DNA of 64,000 bases from Pelecanus crispus (taxonomy: Eukaryota > Chordata > Aves > Pelecaniformes > Pelecanidae): positions 26,330,728 through 26,394,727 of the forward strand of contig NC_134676.1 of NCBI RefSeq assembly GCF_030463565.1. The letters are read 5' to 3'. A program made the position numbers and the translations under genes. This document shows positions 48,501-60,500 of this stretch, piece by piece; the first letter of the stretch is position 1, and the number at the start of each line of letters is the position of its first letter. The notes under the pieces are model-generated. The model had not been told where the DNA came from. It did no database searches and was given only the letters and a program-made list of their open reading frames with translations.

Positions 48501-51500
48501 GATGACAGAAGTTCTGTATACAAAAAGCTCTAGAATTCAATGCTAAAGTATAATAATGGAGCATACACTGGTGGGATTTAAGACTGGGTGAGACAGACTG
48601 GGTTTTTTAAGTCCTATAATAGCAAGCATTATATAAAAGAAAATGACAGGATTTAGAGAGCTGCTGACAGTGATGGGTATGGGATAAACTCTGGCAAATA
48701 GTAGTGAGCCAGATTTCAAAATCACTGCCAACTGCAGTAACGTGAAATCCTTCTGTTTGCACAGACCCCTGCACCCTGATCTATACACAGCACCTGCTCA
48801 TTGGGAATGCCATCTCCATCTGCATCGTCGTCACAGGCATCTCCAATCCCATCACCATCGGCATCTTCTTGTCCAGAGTTTGGGACAAATCTGCAATTGT
48901 CCTAGACAGAAAATGAGACATGACTGGTGTTCTATGGGTAAACTGGATGCCTCCATAATTTGAATAACTTTTTCTATTATTGTTTTAATTAATCAATTAA
49001 TCAAATGATATACAATTTATCCAGAGGAATTCAGTAACTTGAAAAAAGATTAATACATCTAGTCATGTTTCTTCCACTCTTCCTCTTTACCCCTTCATGC
49101 TCTGAATTATTATAGGATTAAGAAAAGAATTTCTTACCTTTCTGCAGTTTTCAGCAGAGCATGAGAGTTCTTCATTAGGGTAGCCGTCAATGTCAACATC
49201 TTTTCCGCAAATATAACCGTCACCAGCCCAGCCAATGCCACACTACCAATAAAACACCATGGTAGTACTACCAAAAGGTTAATGAGTCACTGTAGCAATA
49301 TTCAAGAGGGAAAGCCCACATCAATCTTGAAAACACTGACATAAAGAAGGCATGGACAGACACTGAAGTACAATGAGGTACACTTCAGCATCTCTCAATC
49401 TGAAAAGAAAATCTTTGTTTCAAGCTCTCTGTATCTAGGCACAGCTAGAAAGAGCTAAAACTTGATGTTAAATGGAATGTGTGCCTGCAACACCTAATGA
49501 TTTCAGTGGGTGCTCTAGATTTCTTTTAGACACTGGTCAGGAATCAATTTTGGTTCCTTGCCTGCAGGTGGAGAAAAAGAAAAGAGGGGACGGAGGCAGA
49601 ATATGCACCTAGCATCTCAGCAAGGGGCCCATGTTTAGATGACATGACTGTGTTTTGTTCAGTATCTCAAGAATACATCTGCAACTAGAGGATGTTTTAA
49701 GAGAAAACTGCACTGACAGTTACTAAGTTTGTATCAGCAAAGCAAGTGCATCCGCACACAAATTTCTCCTAGCCAACTGGCATTGTTTCAAACTAATGCC
49801 TAATTTGTGTTGTAACTGAAGATACATGCATAGAACTGCATGTCAAACTCTGGCCTCCCCTTAAAATGAGGACTTGCCTAACACAAGTATCTAGCCATCT
49901 TCCCACTACATGGACTTAAAATGTCCTAGATTATTCTTCTTTGAAATAGATGTACTTACAAATGAGACCAAAGCAAGTGCCAGCAAAAGCACGCACTGTA
50001 TCCAAATTTAGGACACAGGATTAGTTTCTTGCTTCCCCTTGCAAGCTGGAAAAACTAAGTAATATACTTCAGTTAGACTCTTAAAATGAAACGTCGTATG
50101 CCACATGGTGTTCCTCTGCTCCCAGGACTGGAAAGCACAGTACAGACTACCTGCGCCTAGAATCTGTGGTCTCACTTGGAAAAAAAACATCTCTATCAGC
50201 AGGCAAATACAGGCATGTTGGGTATGCAGGGAGGATCCCTACTCACAGCTATGTAGCTGAGCACCAGGAGAGGAATTTGTCCTTGTGATGTCTTCTGTAG
50301 AGTGGCACTTGACAGTCCTTTCTGAAGAGACTACAGAAAGTCTATAAAAGCCATTCCCAAAAGATCTAATCACACACACAGAATAAATATGGTATACGAG
50401 TATGGCTGCCTTATAGACATGCTGCAAGAAGAAAACAATTGCAAAATAGACTCAGCTCAGTTATTTTTGTAGCTGGTCTAGGCCAGTGTGCCACAATCTG
50501 GTTAAAACACCCAACTGTATAAAACAACCACAAAGACCTTCTCAGTTCCAGCCTAAAAAAGGCTATTTTTCACTGTACAAATGCATGAATTTATGAACTC
50601 ACAATACAGGTCACCTCTCCTCTCCTCTCCTCAATACAACGGGCATGGACACTGCACGGATTGAGGGCTCGATTTCTGCAGCTCCTTTCAGCCTGGCATC
50701 CCCTGGCTTGGTCTCCTGTATATCCTGGTTTGCATTGGCCGCAATGGTAAGATCCCTGTAAGAACAAAAAGTCACTAGCCAGCCTTTTAACAGGACTTCT
50801 TTTTCTTTTAAAGAAAGCATGTGAGCAAGATTCATGTCACACTGCTTATGCTGGGCATGGTTTTCATCCATTGAGGCCTCTTGCACTGTGAACAAACTTT
50901 ATTTTCTACATGAAATTCAGGTTTGACTCCCACAGTGCATGCTGAAAAAACACAGTCAACTGTCACCTGTTTAGACCAGTCTTCTGTTAAGCCAGAGAAA
51001 AGTTATGTAGCAGCAAAGCTTCTTCACAATGCCTTGTCCTTGCCAGCATCACTCTGAGCTGCTTGCAGGTGGCCAAAACTTTGTGTAAAATTCTAAGCAG
51101 CACCTGCTTAATCTGATTGGATGCTTTTATTTCAGTATAAGGCAAACCCATAAGTTTATATAAACTCAACTGGGCACAACTTTTAAACAAAGAGAGCAAG
51201 AAAGTTCATCATGTCTTTGCCCCATTTTATTTTTTTTAACTTAAATGTTTTTAAGCCAATTTGAGCTAGATCTTGTTCTTCAGAAAAGAACTCAGCAGTT
51301 GAAGACAGTCATCCTCATTTACACTGCAATAAGAACATCCATGTAACCTTTTGCAGTGGTTTACCTAGACGCATACATATATATTTTATATTTGTGCCAC
51401 TCTCTTGTGTAAACAAACCCAAAGGAGCTAAGCCAAGGAATCTCAGTGTGTGCTGGGACAATCACTGTATGAGATATAAATGGATAAATGCTGATAAAAA

Positions 51501-54500
51501 GGGGTCATCTTAAGGCATCTAATGTAGCTTTTTTGTCTATCTCACACCCTTGTAGATTTGCAACCTATGACATAAAAGTTAATTGAAAACAATCTTTTTT
51601 CCTTATAGAGATTAATTATTTTTGACATGTCAAGGAACAGAAACGGGCAGATGTCAAACCTGTGTATCCATCCCTTTATGAAACTGAGGTGCTTCACGCA
51701 ACTTCACTCTTCCCATACAAAGCCTGTTGGAGGAACTGTCTATCCACCATGATAGAGAGATACATTTACTACCCAACTGGGCATTATTTTAGTCTGTTCC
51801 TAGCTTCATTCCTGTCATGGTTTAACCCCATCTGGCAACTAGGCACCACACAGCCGCTCGCTCACTCCCCCCTGGTGGGATGGGGGAGAAAATCAGAGGA
51901 GTAAAAGTGAGAAAATTCATGGTTTGAGATCAGAACAGTTTAATAATTGAAATAAAATAACAATAATAATTTTAAAAAAAGAATATACAAAGCAAGTGAT
52001 GCACAATGCAATTGCTCACCACCTGCTGACTGATGCCCAGCCAGTTCCTGAGCAGCAGCCCCCCAGCCAGCTTTCCCCTTGTTTATATACTGAGTATGAT
52101 GTCATATAGTATGGAATATCCCTTTGGCCAGTTTGGGCCAGCTGTCTCAGCTGTGTCCCCTCCCAACTTCTTGTGCATCTCCAGCCTTCTCAGTCAGTAG
52201 AGCATAAGAAGCTGAAAAGTCCTTGACTAGTGTCAGCACTACTTAGCAACAACAGTGTGTTATCTAGATTATTCTCATACGAAATCCAAAACACAGCACT
52301 ATGGCAGCTACCAGGAAAAAAATTAACTCTATCCCAGCTGAAAACAGGACAATTCCAAATTTTAACTCTGTGCGGTCTGCATACTTTCAGGCTGAAGATC
52401 AAGATATACATACAACTGAAGAGTAAAATAAGCACTGGGCCATGCAAATGGTATGGCCTATGTAAAACATACCAGCCCGTGCACCTTCTCCTAATGGGTA
52501 CCAGGGTAGTATCTTCTGGAGTCTGCTAAGTTTGCTCAGTATATTCTGTCCTATATCAAGCCCTGGTATGCATTAAAATAGCCTGTAAGGCAGCACTTCC
52601 AGACCACACTGTTTCTAAAGGGAGACAGGAGTAAAAAACCCACACTACTCTGTTTTGACAGGTGGCAGGCCACTTCTTGCCCTCTGTAAACAGGGCCTGA
52701 CGGCCTCCTGAAGAGGACTGGTCATGTCTAGTCATGCAGTAAGATACAAAATGTGACAGAAATGTTCTAGAATTAAAAAAAATAAAATAAAAAAAAGAAA
52801 CTAATTGAACAGTGAATGCAGTCCTAGAAAAAGAAGGTTATTCACAAGAAAAGCACACCACTTTGAACACTACTGGTAGCCTCAATGATACCTAGCTGCA
52901 AAAGGACCACCTTTACACCTGCAGAATATTTTCAACCCTTCTCTTGTTATGGAGAAAGCCCACTCTGTGCTGCCAGCTGTAGCAGAACAGTATTTGCCAG
53001 TGGCCAGTACACACAGGACAACCAGGTGATCGGGCCCAGTCAGCATGGCCCTATGAAAGGCAGGTCCTGCTTGACCAACCTCATCTCCTTCTATGACAAG
53101 GAGACCTGCTTAGTGGATGAGGGAAAGGCTGTGGATGTTGTTTACCTGGGCTTTGGTAAAGCCTTTTATCAAGAGAAAAACCATTTGCCACAGCATTCTC
53201 CTGGAGAAACGGGCTGCTCACAGCTTGGACAGGTGTCCTGTTCACTGAGTCAAGAACTGGCTGGATGGCTGGGCCCAAAGAGTTGTGGTGAATGGATTTA
53301 AATGCAGTTGGTGACCAGACACAAGTGGTGTTCCCCAGGGCTCAGTATTAGGGCTAGTTCTGTTTAATATCTTTATCAGTGATGTGTACAAGGGGATCGA
53401 GTGCGCCCTCAGTAAGTTTGCAGACAACACCATGTTGGGCGGGAGTGTTGATCTGCTGGAGGGTAGGAAGGCTCTACAGAGGATCTGGGCAGGCTGGATC
53501 GATGGGCCAAGGCCAACTGTATGAGGACCAACAAAGCCAAGTGCCAGGTCCTGCACCTGGGTCACAACAACCCCATGCAACACTATGGGCTTGGGGCAGA
53601 GTGGCTGGAAAGCTGCCCGGCAGAAAAGGACCTGGGGGTGTTGGCTGACAGCCGGCTGAATATAAGCCAGCAGTGTGCCCAGGTGGCCAAGAAGGCCAAC
53701 AGCATCCTGGCTTGTATCAGGAATAGTGTGGCCAGCAGGAGCAGGGAAGTGATTGTCCCCCTGTACTCAGCACTGGTGAGGCCGCAATTCTAATACCATG
53801 TTCAGTTTTGGGCCCCTCAATACAAGAAAGACATTGAGGTGCTGGAGTGCATCCAGAGAAGGGCAACGAAGCTGGTGAAGGGTCTGGAGCACAAGTCCTA
53901 TGAGGAGTGGCTAAGGGAACTGGGGTTGTTTAGCCTGGAGAAAAGGAGGCTGATGGGAGACCTTATTGCTCTCTACAACTGCCTGAAAGGAGGTTGTAGT
54001 GAGGTGGGTGTTGGCCTCTTCTCCCAAGCAATAAGACGAGAGGAAACTGCCCCAAGCTGCGTCAGGGGAGGTTTAGATTAGGTATTAGGAAAAATTTCTT
54101 CACTGTCAGGGTCATCAACCATTGGAATAGGCTGCCCAGGGAAGTGGTTGAGTCACCTTCCCTGGGGCTATTTAAAAGGTGTGTAGACATAGCACTTAGG
54201 GACATGGTTTAGTGGCGGACTTGGCAGTGTTAGGTTTGTGGTTGGACTCGATGATCTTAAGGGTCTTTTCCAACCTAAATGATTCTGTGATTCTAAGTGA
54301 AAGGTCCAACTTGCTTCATAGCATTAAAATGGTTGTACACCCCTTCTATTGGACCCTAACATCTTTCAAACTATTTCTACTTCTGCTATGCTTGCTCTCC
54401 TGGATTTAGTATCTATGGGTATTAAGTGTTGTACCAGTTGCAGCTCTCTTTCTCTCTACTTATTTAGAGGGATATCTGGTTCTGTATAAATACCCTAACA

Positions 54501-57500
54501 AAGTGAAGACATTACTCGTACAAAAAGAGCACCCAGGGGAACAGCTTGCTGCAGCAGTTCCCAGGTGGGAAGAGATGAGGGGAAGCAAAGGTTTAATCTT
54601 TCAAAGGAGGATCCTTGCAATAACATACTCATAAACACACACAACTGGATGGTGTGGAGAGAAGAGTTCCTGCTGTTCCTCAGGGAAAGTGATAAGGATA
54701 CAGCTCAAATGGACATGTTAATGACAAATCAAGTATTGATTTTTTTATTATTAGCCCGGAAAAGAGGAAATGATTCTTTGGTTTAGATGAAGCCAACAAA
54801 CGAATTGTGTTATTCAGCTCTTCAATCAGACCCATAAATCCAATCCTAGCCTCATGGAATTTTAAAACAATACTTTTTTTAAAGCCACAAATGAAAAGGT
54901 ACTTACCAAAGTGTTTATGCAATGGGAATTTGGAACGCAGAGTCCAACTCCACCATTCTGACATTCATCAATATCTAAGCAGACCTAGCAATAAAACAAA
55001 TCAACATGTAATAAAAACTATGTCAATCAGAGATCCAAGTCTGAAGAAAAGCCACCAAAGTTTAAGTCTAGAAAAAAGTCATAGCCTCTCCCAAAACTGG
55101 CAAGAACTACGTTCCCCTTGTATGGCACTACAGACGCATTCCAAAAATGACAGTAAAATAGGCCTTTTCTATCATACTTTTCCTAGTTCAAAGCCAGTTT
55201 ACAGAAATCAACAGAGTCCCCTTTAAAATTGATCAGAGATATCTATGAAGATAATGACATTTTGTCTTGTCTCCATACAGGTCCGGAGTATTAGACTGTT
55301 AATACTCCCATTAAAGCCAAGCAAACACAACTCAGATCTTCTAATTGAAACACTCTGAGCTCTGCCTAACTGCACAAGGCAATTACGGAATGACTGAAGT
55401 ATAAATAAAATGCGACACAGATGCATTGATATAAACCAGCACCTTGCAACGGCAGTTGCCACAGGGATGCTGCTGCTCACCTGCTTATTGTTCTTGGCGT
55501 AGCTGAGTCCTATCCCTTGCACAGTTTGTCCTGTATATCCTGGGGGACAGGTCTCGCATCGGAAACCTGGAGCAGTGTTCACACATCGCACTCCAGGGAA
55601 GCAAGGGTTGTAACGACACTGCAAAGAAAAAAATGAACCGAGCACACATTCGTGCTTCTGTAACATCCAGACTCTGACTATGTGCACAGACCTCTCAGTC
55701 AAAGGTAATGTCTGCATGTCTTCTGTTCAGAGCTGGCTTGCAGAGGAAACAGTCTCTGCAGGTATTTCTGACCCCCATAGGTCTTCAGCTATCTCTGTAA
55801 TTTAAGTAACATTTGCAGTCTTCCATTATAGTTGATACCCTAAGCTCTGATCCCCAGTCCTTCCTTTTTTGGGGCAGGTTCAGCTCCCCCAGAGGCTGAC
55901 AGCCCCCTGGAAGGCTCCAGACCGCAATATCAGGAAAGCTGCGTAATGCCAACCCACCAAATGGTCTTGCAGTTGTGTTTTGTACACACAGAAGTGGCAG
56001 CGACATTTTCCCTCATTTGTATTTGGGCAAATACCATAGCCAGAAGTAACCCAAACATGAGCCAGATGAGCAGGGATGTGTCAGTGGCACCCACACATTT
56101 CTAGACCAGAGGCCCACAAACAACCCTTAGCACTTCTCCCAAAATACCACATGCCCACAGCACCATCTGTGGTCTGAAGACACCATTCACTTCATTGCCT
56201 CATGCAGTTTTACAGAACAGCTGTGACCCATTTCACTGGCCTTGTTGGTGCCAGTTGGGGAACCACATTCTGCAGTGCTGCCTCTCCAATATCAACACTA
56301 GCTGATAGGTAATATTTGTAAAAATACCAAAAACATCAACATGCCATCATGCTGCATATAGCTCAAAGACAACAATAAATAAGAAACATGAGAAAGAACT
56401 ATGAAAGAGTTTTAAAAATATGCCCTTTTTCCTCCCTCCATCACTAACAGAAAAACATCCACAAGATGGAGGGAGAACAAGCCAGAAGATGTCCGCCTGC
56501 AACAAACATATAACTTGTAACCAAAGACCCACAAGGGAACAAGAAAAGGTATGTTTAATATCAAAGCATGTTTGACGGAAAGATTTGTTAGAAGTAGGCC
56601 CATAACTAGCATAAGGAGACTGTAAAACCTAGAACATTTTGTGCTCCTTATTTGCTGTGGATTTTTTATTGCAGGCAGCAGAGGGCACTCAAATTACACC
56701 ATACACAGAGCAGAGCTGCAGCTCCCAAGATACAGGGCATCAGGATATGAAAGTAATGTCTTCAAACTTGTAACGAATAAGGGAGCATATTGCAGAGATG
56801 CTAACAGCCTCAGAAAAAATGACGGCAGCTCTTAGTGAGGAAGCGTCTAGATTTGTCTTTATCAGAATTTGTACATGAACTTCTTTTTAAATGCCAGTTA
56901 TTAGGAAGTACAGAAATAGCTTATTCAGTAGAAAGGTGCTCTCCCAGAAGAGAGTCCTAAAGAGCTTTAAAAAAAAAAAAAAACAAACACTTTCCTTCTT
57001 AGTCTCAGCTAACTCAGGAAAACAAATAATATGACACATTCCCTCTTGTTAGACAATGAAAAGCTATTGCCATTTATTATCTCTTTTTTCCCCCTGCGCA
57101 ACTACAAGTTAAAATCCATCTGTTAAAGGAGATATTTACCTGTGAACAAAACCGCACCAGACTAGGTGGCATTTCAGCAGCAGTGTCCACATAAAGACCT
57201 CATATAAGCAAGACCGTATCTTTATGACACCATTTTGGCAAAATTTCCTTGCTATTTCTAATGTGAGATCAGGTCTGCCATGTGGAGTGGTGGCAGGAAC
57301 ACGACGGCACATCAATCTCCAGTGGCAGAACCTCACTGTTCACAGAAAACCATGTCAATTTTGGGCCACTACAGACCAGTCTCGGTTTGTTTTCCCACCA
57401 CTGCTGTCATGGGTAGAGTCACTCCAAACCTGAAAATGGCAGGAGGAGATTATTGCCATGCTCTGCCTCAGTCTGGGTATGGCTCAGGAGGTGGAATCCA

Positions 57501-60500
57501 TCCGTACCAGTGGGCTCTCCCTTAGGCTGGCTTGAGTCTCTCACCATGGTTGTCTGTGGCATGAAACTCGCACCACAGCTGTCTTAGGTTCACCTCTTGC
57601 ATTAACATTTCAGAGCTTCACCTCCGTTTTTTGCGCCTTCTGTTACAGCAGACACAGTCCGTGGCATGTGAGGCAAAACAAAAGACATTGCCTACAACTC
57701 AGGAAACTGCCACACACAACCCACTTTCTCTCCCCAGTGTTTTTCACGGATGGATGTAAGTTGGGCACATCGCATCCTCCCTGCTGATGGCCTACAGGAG
57801 GGAGTAAACCAAAAGCACAGTCAAAGCAAATCGCCTGTTGGCTATGAAGGAGAAAAAAGGAACTGCTTTTGCTGTTTTACATCATTAGGCAGGTACATTG
57901 GTAGTACTGTGTTATCCACAGGCACAGCTAATGACCTAATTCTCCTGGTTCCATGGTCTACTACATCCAGGTGCTTTTCCACAAAAATCACTAAAGAGTA
58001 ATGGCAAAAATCATCACTGTAAGTGGTTTTGTTGTTTGTGTTCTAAGTAAGTGTCACATTCCAATTAACACAGGTTTTATTTCATCATTTAAGGTATTGT
58101 AAATTTATTAACTCTGTCCTCAATACAAGCAAGCTCTGAATTTCTAACATGTAGCACAAGAAAAAAAATAGATTTGTCAACATTATCAGCTTTCAACACA
58201 ACCATAAAGAAGCAAAAGGAACAGTAACAGTGAATGTTTGTTTTCTTTCATAGACTTTTAAGGTAAGGCTGAAAACATGGCTCCAGTTTGGGTTGAAGAG
58301 AAGACTTTGGTCTCCAAGGCTGGTTCAGGAGCACTACAATTTAAAGAAACAAAGCCCATATTGGCAAGAAGTGCTTCTGCAGTTCTGCCTATAACAGAAG
58401 CTACTGCATCTTCTTGTGGAATAGAAACAACTATGTCAAAAGCTTATTTTGGTTGTTTTTTGTTTTTTTTCCAAACATTAAACGCCTTTAAATGACTTTT
58501 CAGCTCACCAGGGTATTTCAAGTTTTCACACATATAAACTCCACAAAGTTGCAGCAACAGCAAAACTGGGAGGTAGAATCAAATCAGAATGAATTAATAC
58601 TCACTGTGCAAGCAGTCAGCAAATGCTGAAGACAGCAAGCATCAGCAACCCATTGATATATATGAAACAGTTGCTTATTAGCTTTTTTTTGCCTTTTTTT
58701 TTTTAAATTCAGTGAAAGTCACTATTTTACCTCATCGATATCTGAGCAGGTAACTCCATTTCCTGTGAGCCCTTCAGGGCAGGGGCCACATTGAAATCCC
58801 TCTGCTGTCTCCACACACCTGACTCCCCTGAAGCAGGAATTAACTTCGCATTTGGGTTTACTGCGCCTAGGAAGCTGAGTTGGAAAATTCACAGTTCCCA
58901 AACCTTTAATGCAGAAAGAACAAGAGTTTCAGCAACTGAAAGAAACATCCATCATGGCTTTCAGCTGGCAAGCACTCTGAAGAGATCCCCAAGATGCTGT
59001 GCAGCAGGGACTTCGTGTTTCTGCACTGCGCTGCTACCAGCTGTGCTGTCGCTGAAGAGACTTCATGCTGGGAATGGCCCAGCAGCTTGCTGTGTCCCCA
59101 GACAGGGGAAATTAAGGCTATTTTGTTAGGTCCATGTGCTTCTCCTGGCTACACATGGGAGCCCTCCTGCTAGGTTAGTCCCAGCACAGATCTGCTGCTG
59201 GCCAGGGGAGGAAACTCTGAAAGCCACTGACCTCAGATGGCCCAAGGGACTCAAGTGTGATGGTACAAGGCATTTCTCTGGCTAAATCAGCAACACTGCC
59301 ACTTCATAAGAAAAAGAGTGCCATGGTTTCACAAGAGCATATCTGACAGTCTACAAATAAGAGGAATAAAGAAGCAGCAGCTGGCAGCCCACAAACATGC
59401 AGCAGGACATGCAAGTACACTGGCTCAGGTGCACAGAGACCAGCCCTGGGCAAAAGCAAGGTTTTCTCAGACTCTGGCAGGTGCTGAACCTTGGTACTGA
59501 TGCATGCAGGATTTAAAGACTTGTTCTTTGGCACTTACATATAAAGGTTAACATGGCTGGAGCTCAACTTGAACTTTCATGAGGCTGACAGACTGGGAGA
59601 AGAAATCAACTAGAAGGCCTGATCAGTTTAAGGCCTTTCACCCCACCCAGTGAAGGTGTATTTTGTTTTTTCTATTGAGCACGTGTGTCCTGATTGTCAT
59701 TTGTGTAGGGGGGCCATGCAGTGGCATTTGGGAAAGCATTTATTTCTTCCATTTAGTGAAAAGATGGAGACCACCTTTTGGGTCTTACCGCTGTTAACCG
59801 GTGACTGCCTACTCAGAATCAGATGGCTTTCAGGTCGACTGCATAAGATCTTCCTCAGATTGACAATACCAGCTAGAGCAGAACATGATTCCTCCCTTGT
59901 CGTTCTACTAAGATTGTTCATGAGATACCTGACAGGCAATGTCCCCCTCCCCAGGAACATGAGGCACAGCTTTGTGGCAGTGTGAGAGCTGACAGCACAG
60001 GGTGAGTGATACTGCTTGGTTTAGTGGGGTTTTATCCCCCAGTAGGGATTGTCAGGTCTATGGAAACTGAAAGCTTTTTCTCTAATAAAATCTATTTTAA
60101 ATTTGTGTCCAATACATCTAGAATTTTGGACACAGTATTTTTTAAAAAGTGCTTCTTAGAAACCACATAAAGCTGACGCAATCAATACTAGTTTTAAAAC
60201 AACTGTATGTCTCATCTGGTTGCCTTTTACAGGCAATAACAGGAATACTTACCACATGCTTGGCACTCAGCTATGGTATTTCTCAGAAAAGTTGTTTCTT
60301 TGACCTTGAGGATATAGAAAATAAACATTATTTGGATACAGGCAGCTCCAGTTTGCACCTGGCTGCCAGAAGAACCATTACCATTTTTCCCCAAGATGCC
60401 ACTCAAACCATGCAACACAGGTATCAACATCTTGAAATGAGATGCTCTTTGTACTCCATAAAATTAAGAACAGTGATAATGGTTGTACTTCAGTACAGAA

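Larger units (their letters stand above)
50756..54906 (-). other. THBS4 intron 9
   Basis: A 4.2-kb intron, about half of it mobile elements: a solo LTR (51813-52351) and a CR1 copy (52990-54295). An A-rich tract lies at 52774-52800. Confidence 0.88.

Noticed and set aside
52885-54081. Reverse-transcriptase-like genes in THBS4 intron 9
   Set aside because: They are frame-shifted pieces of one 5'-truncated CR1 element.
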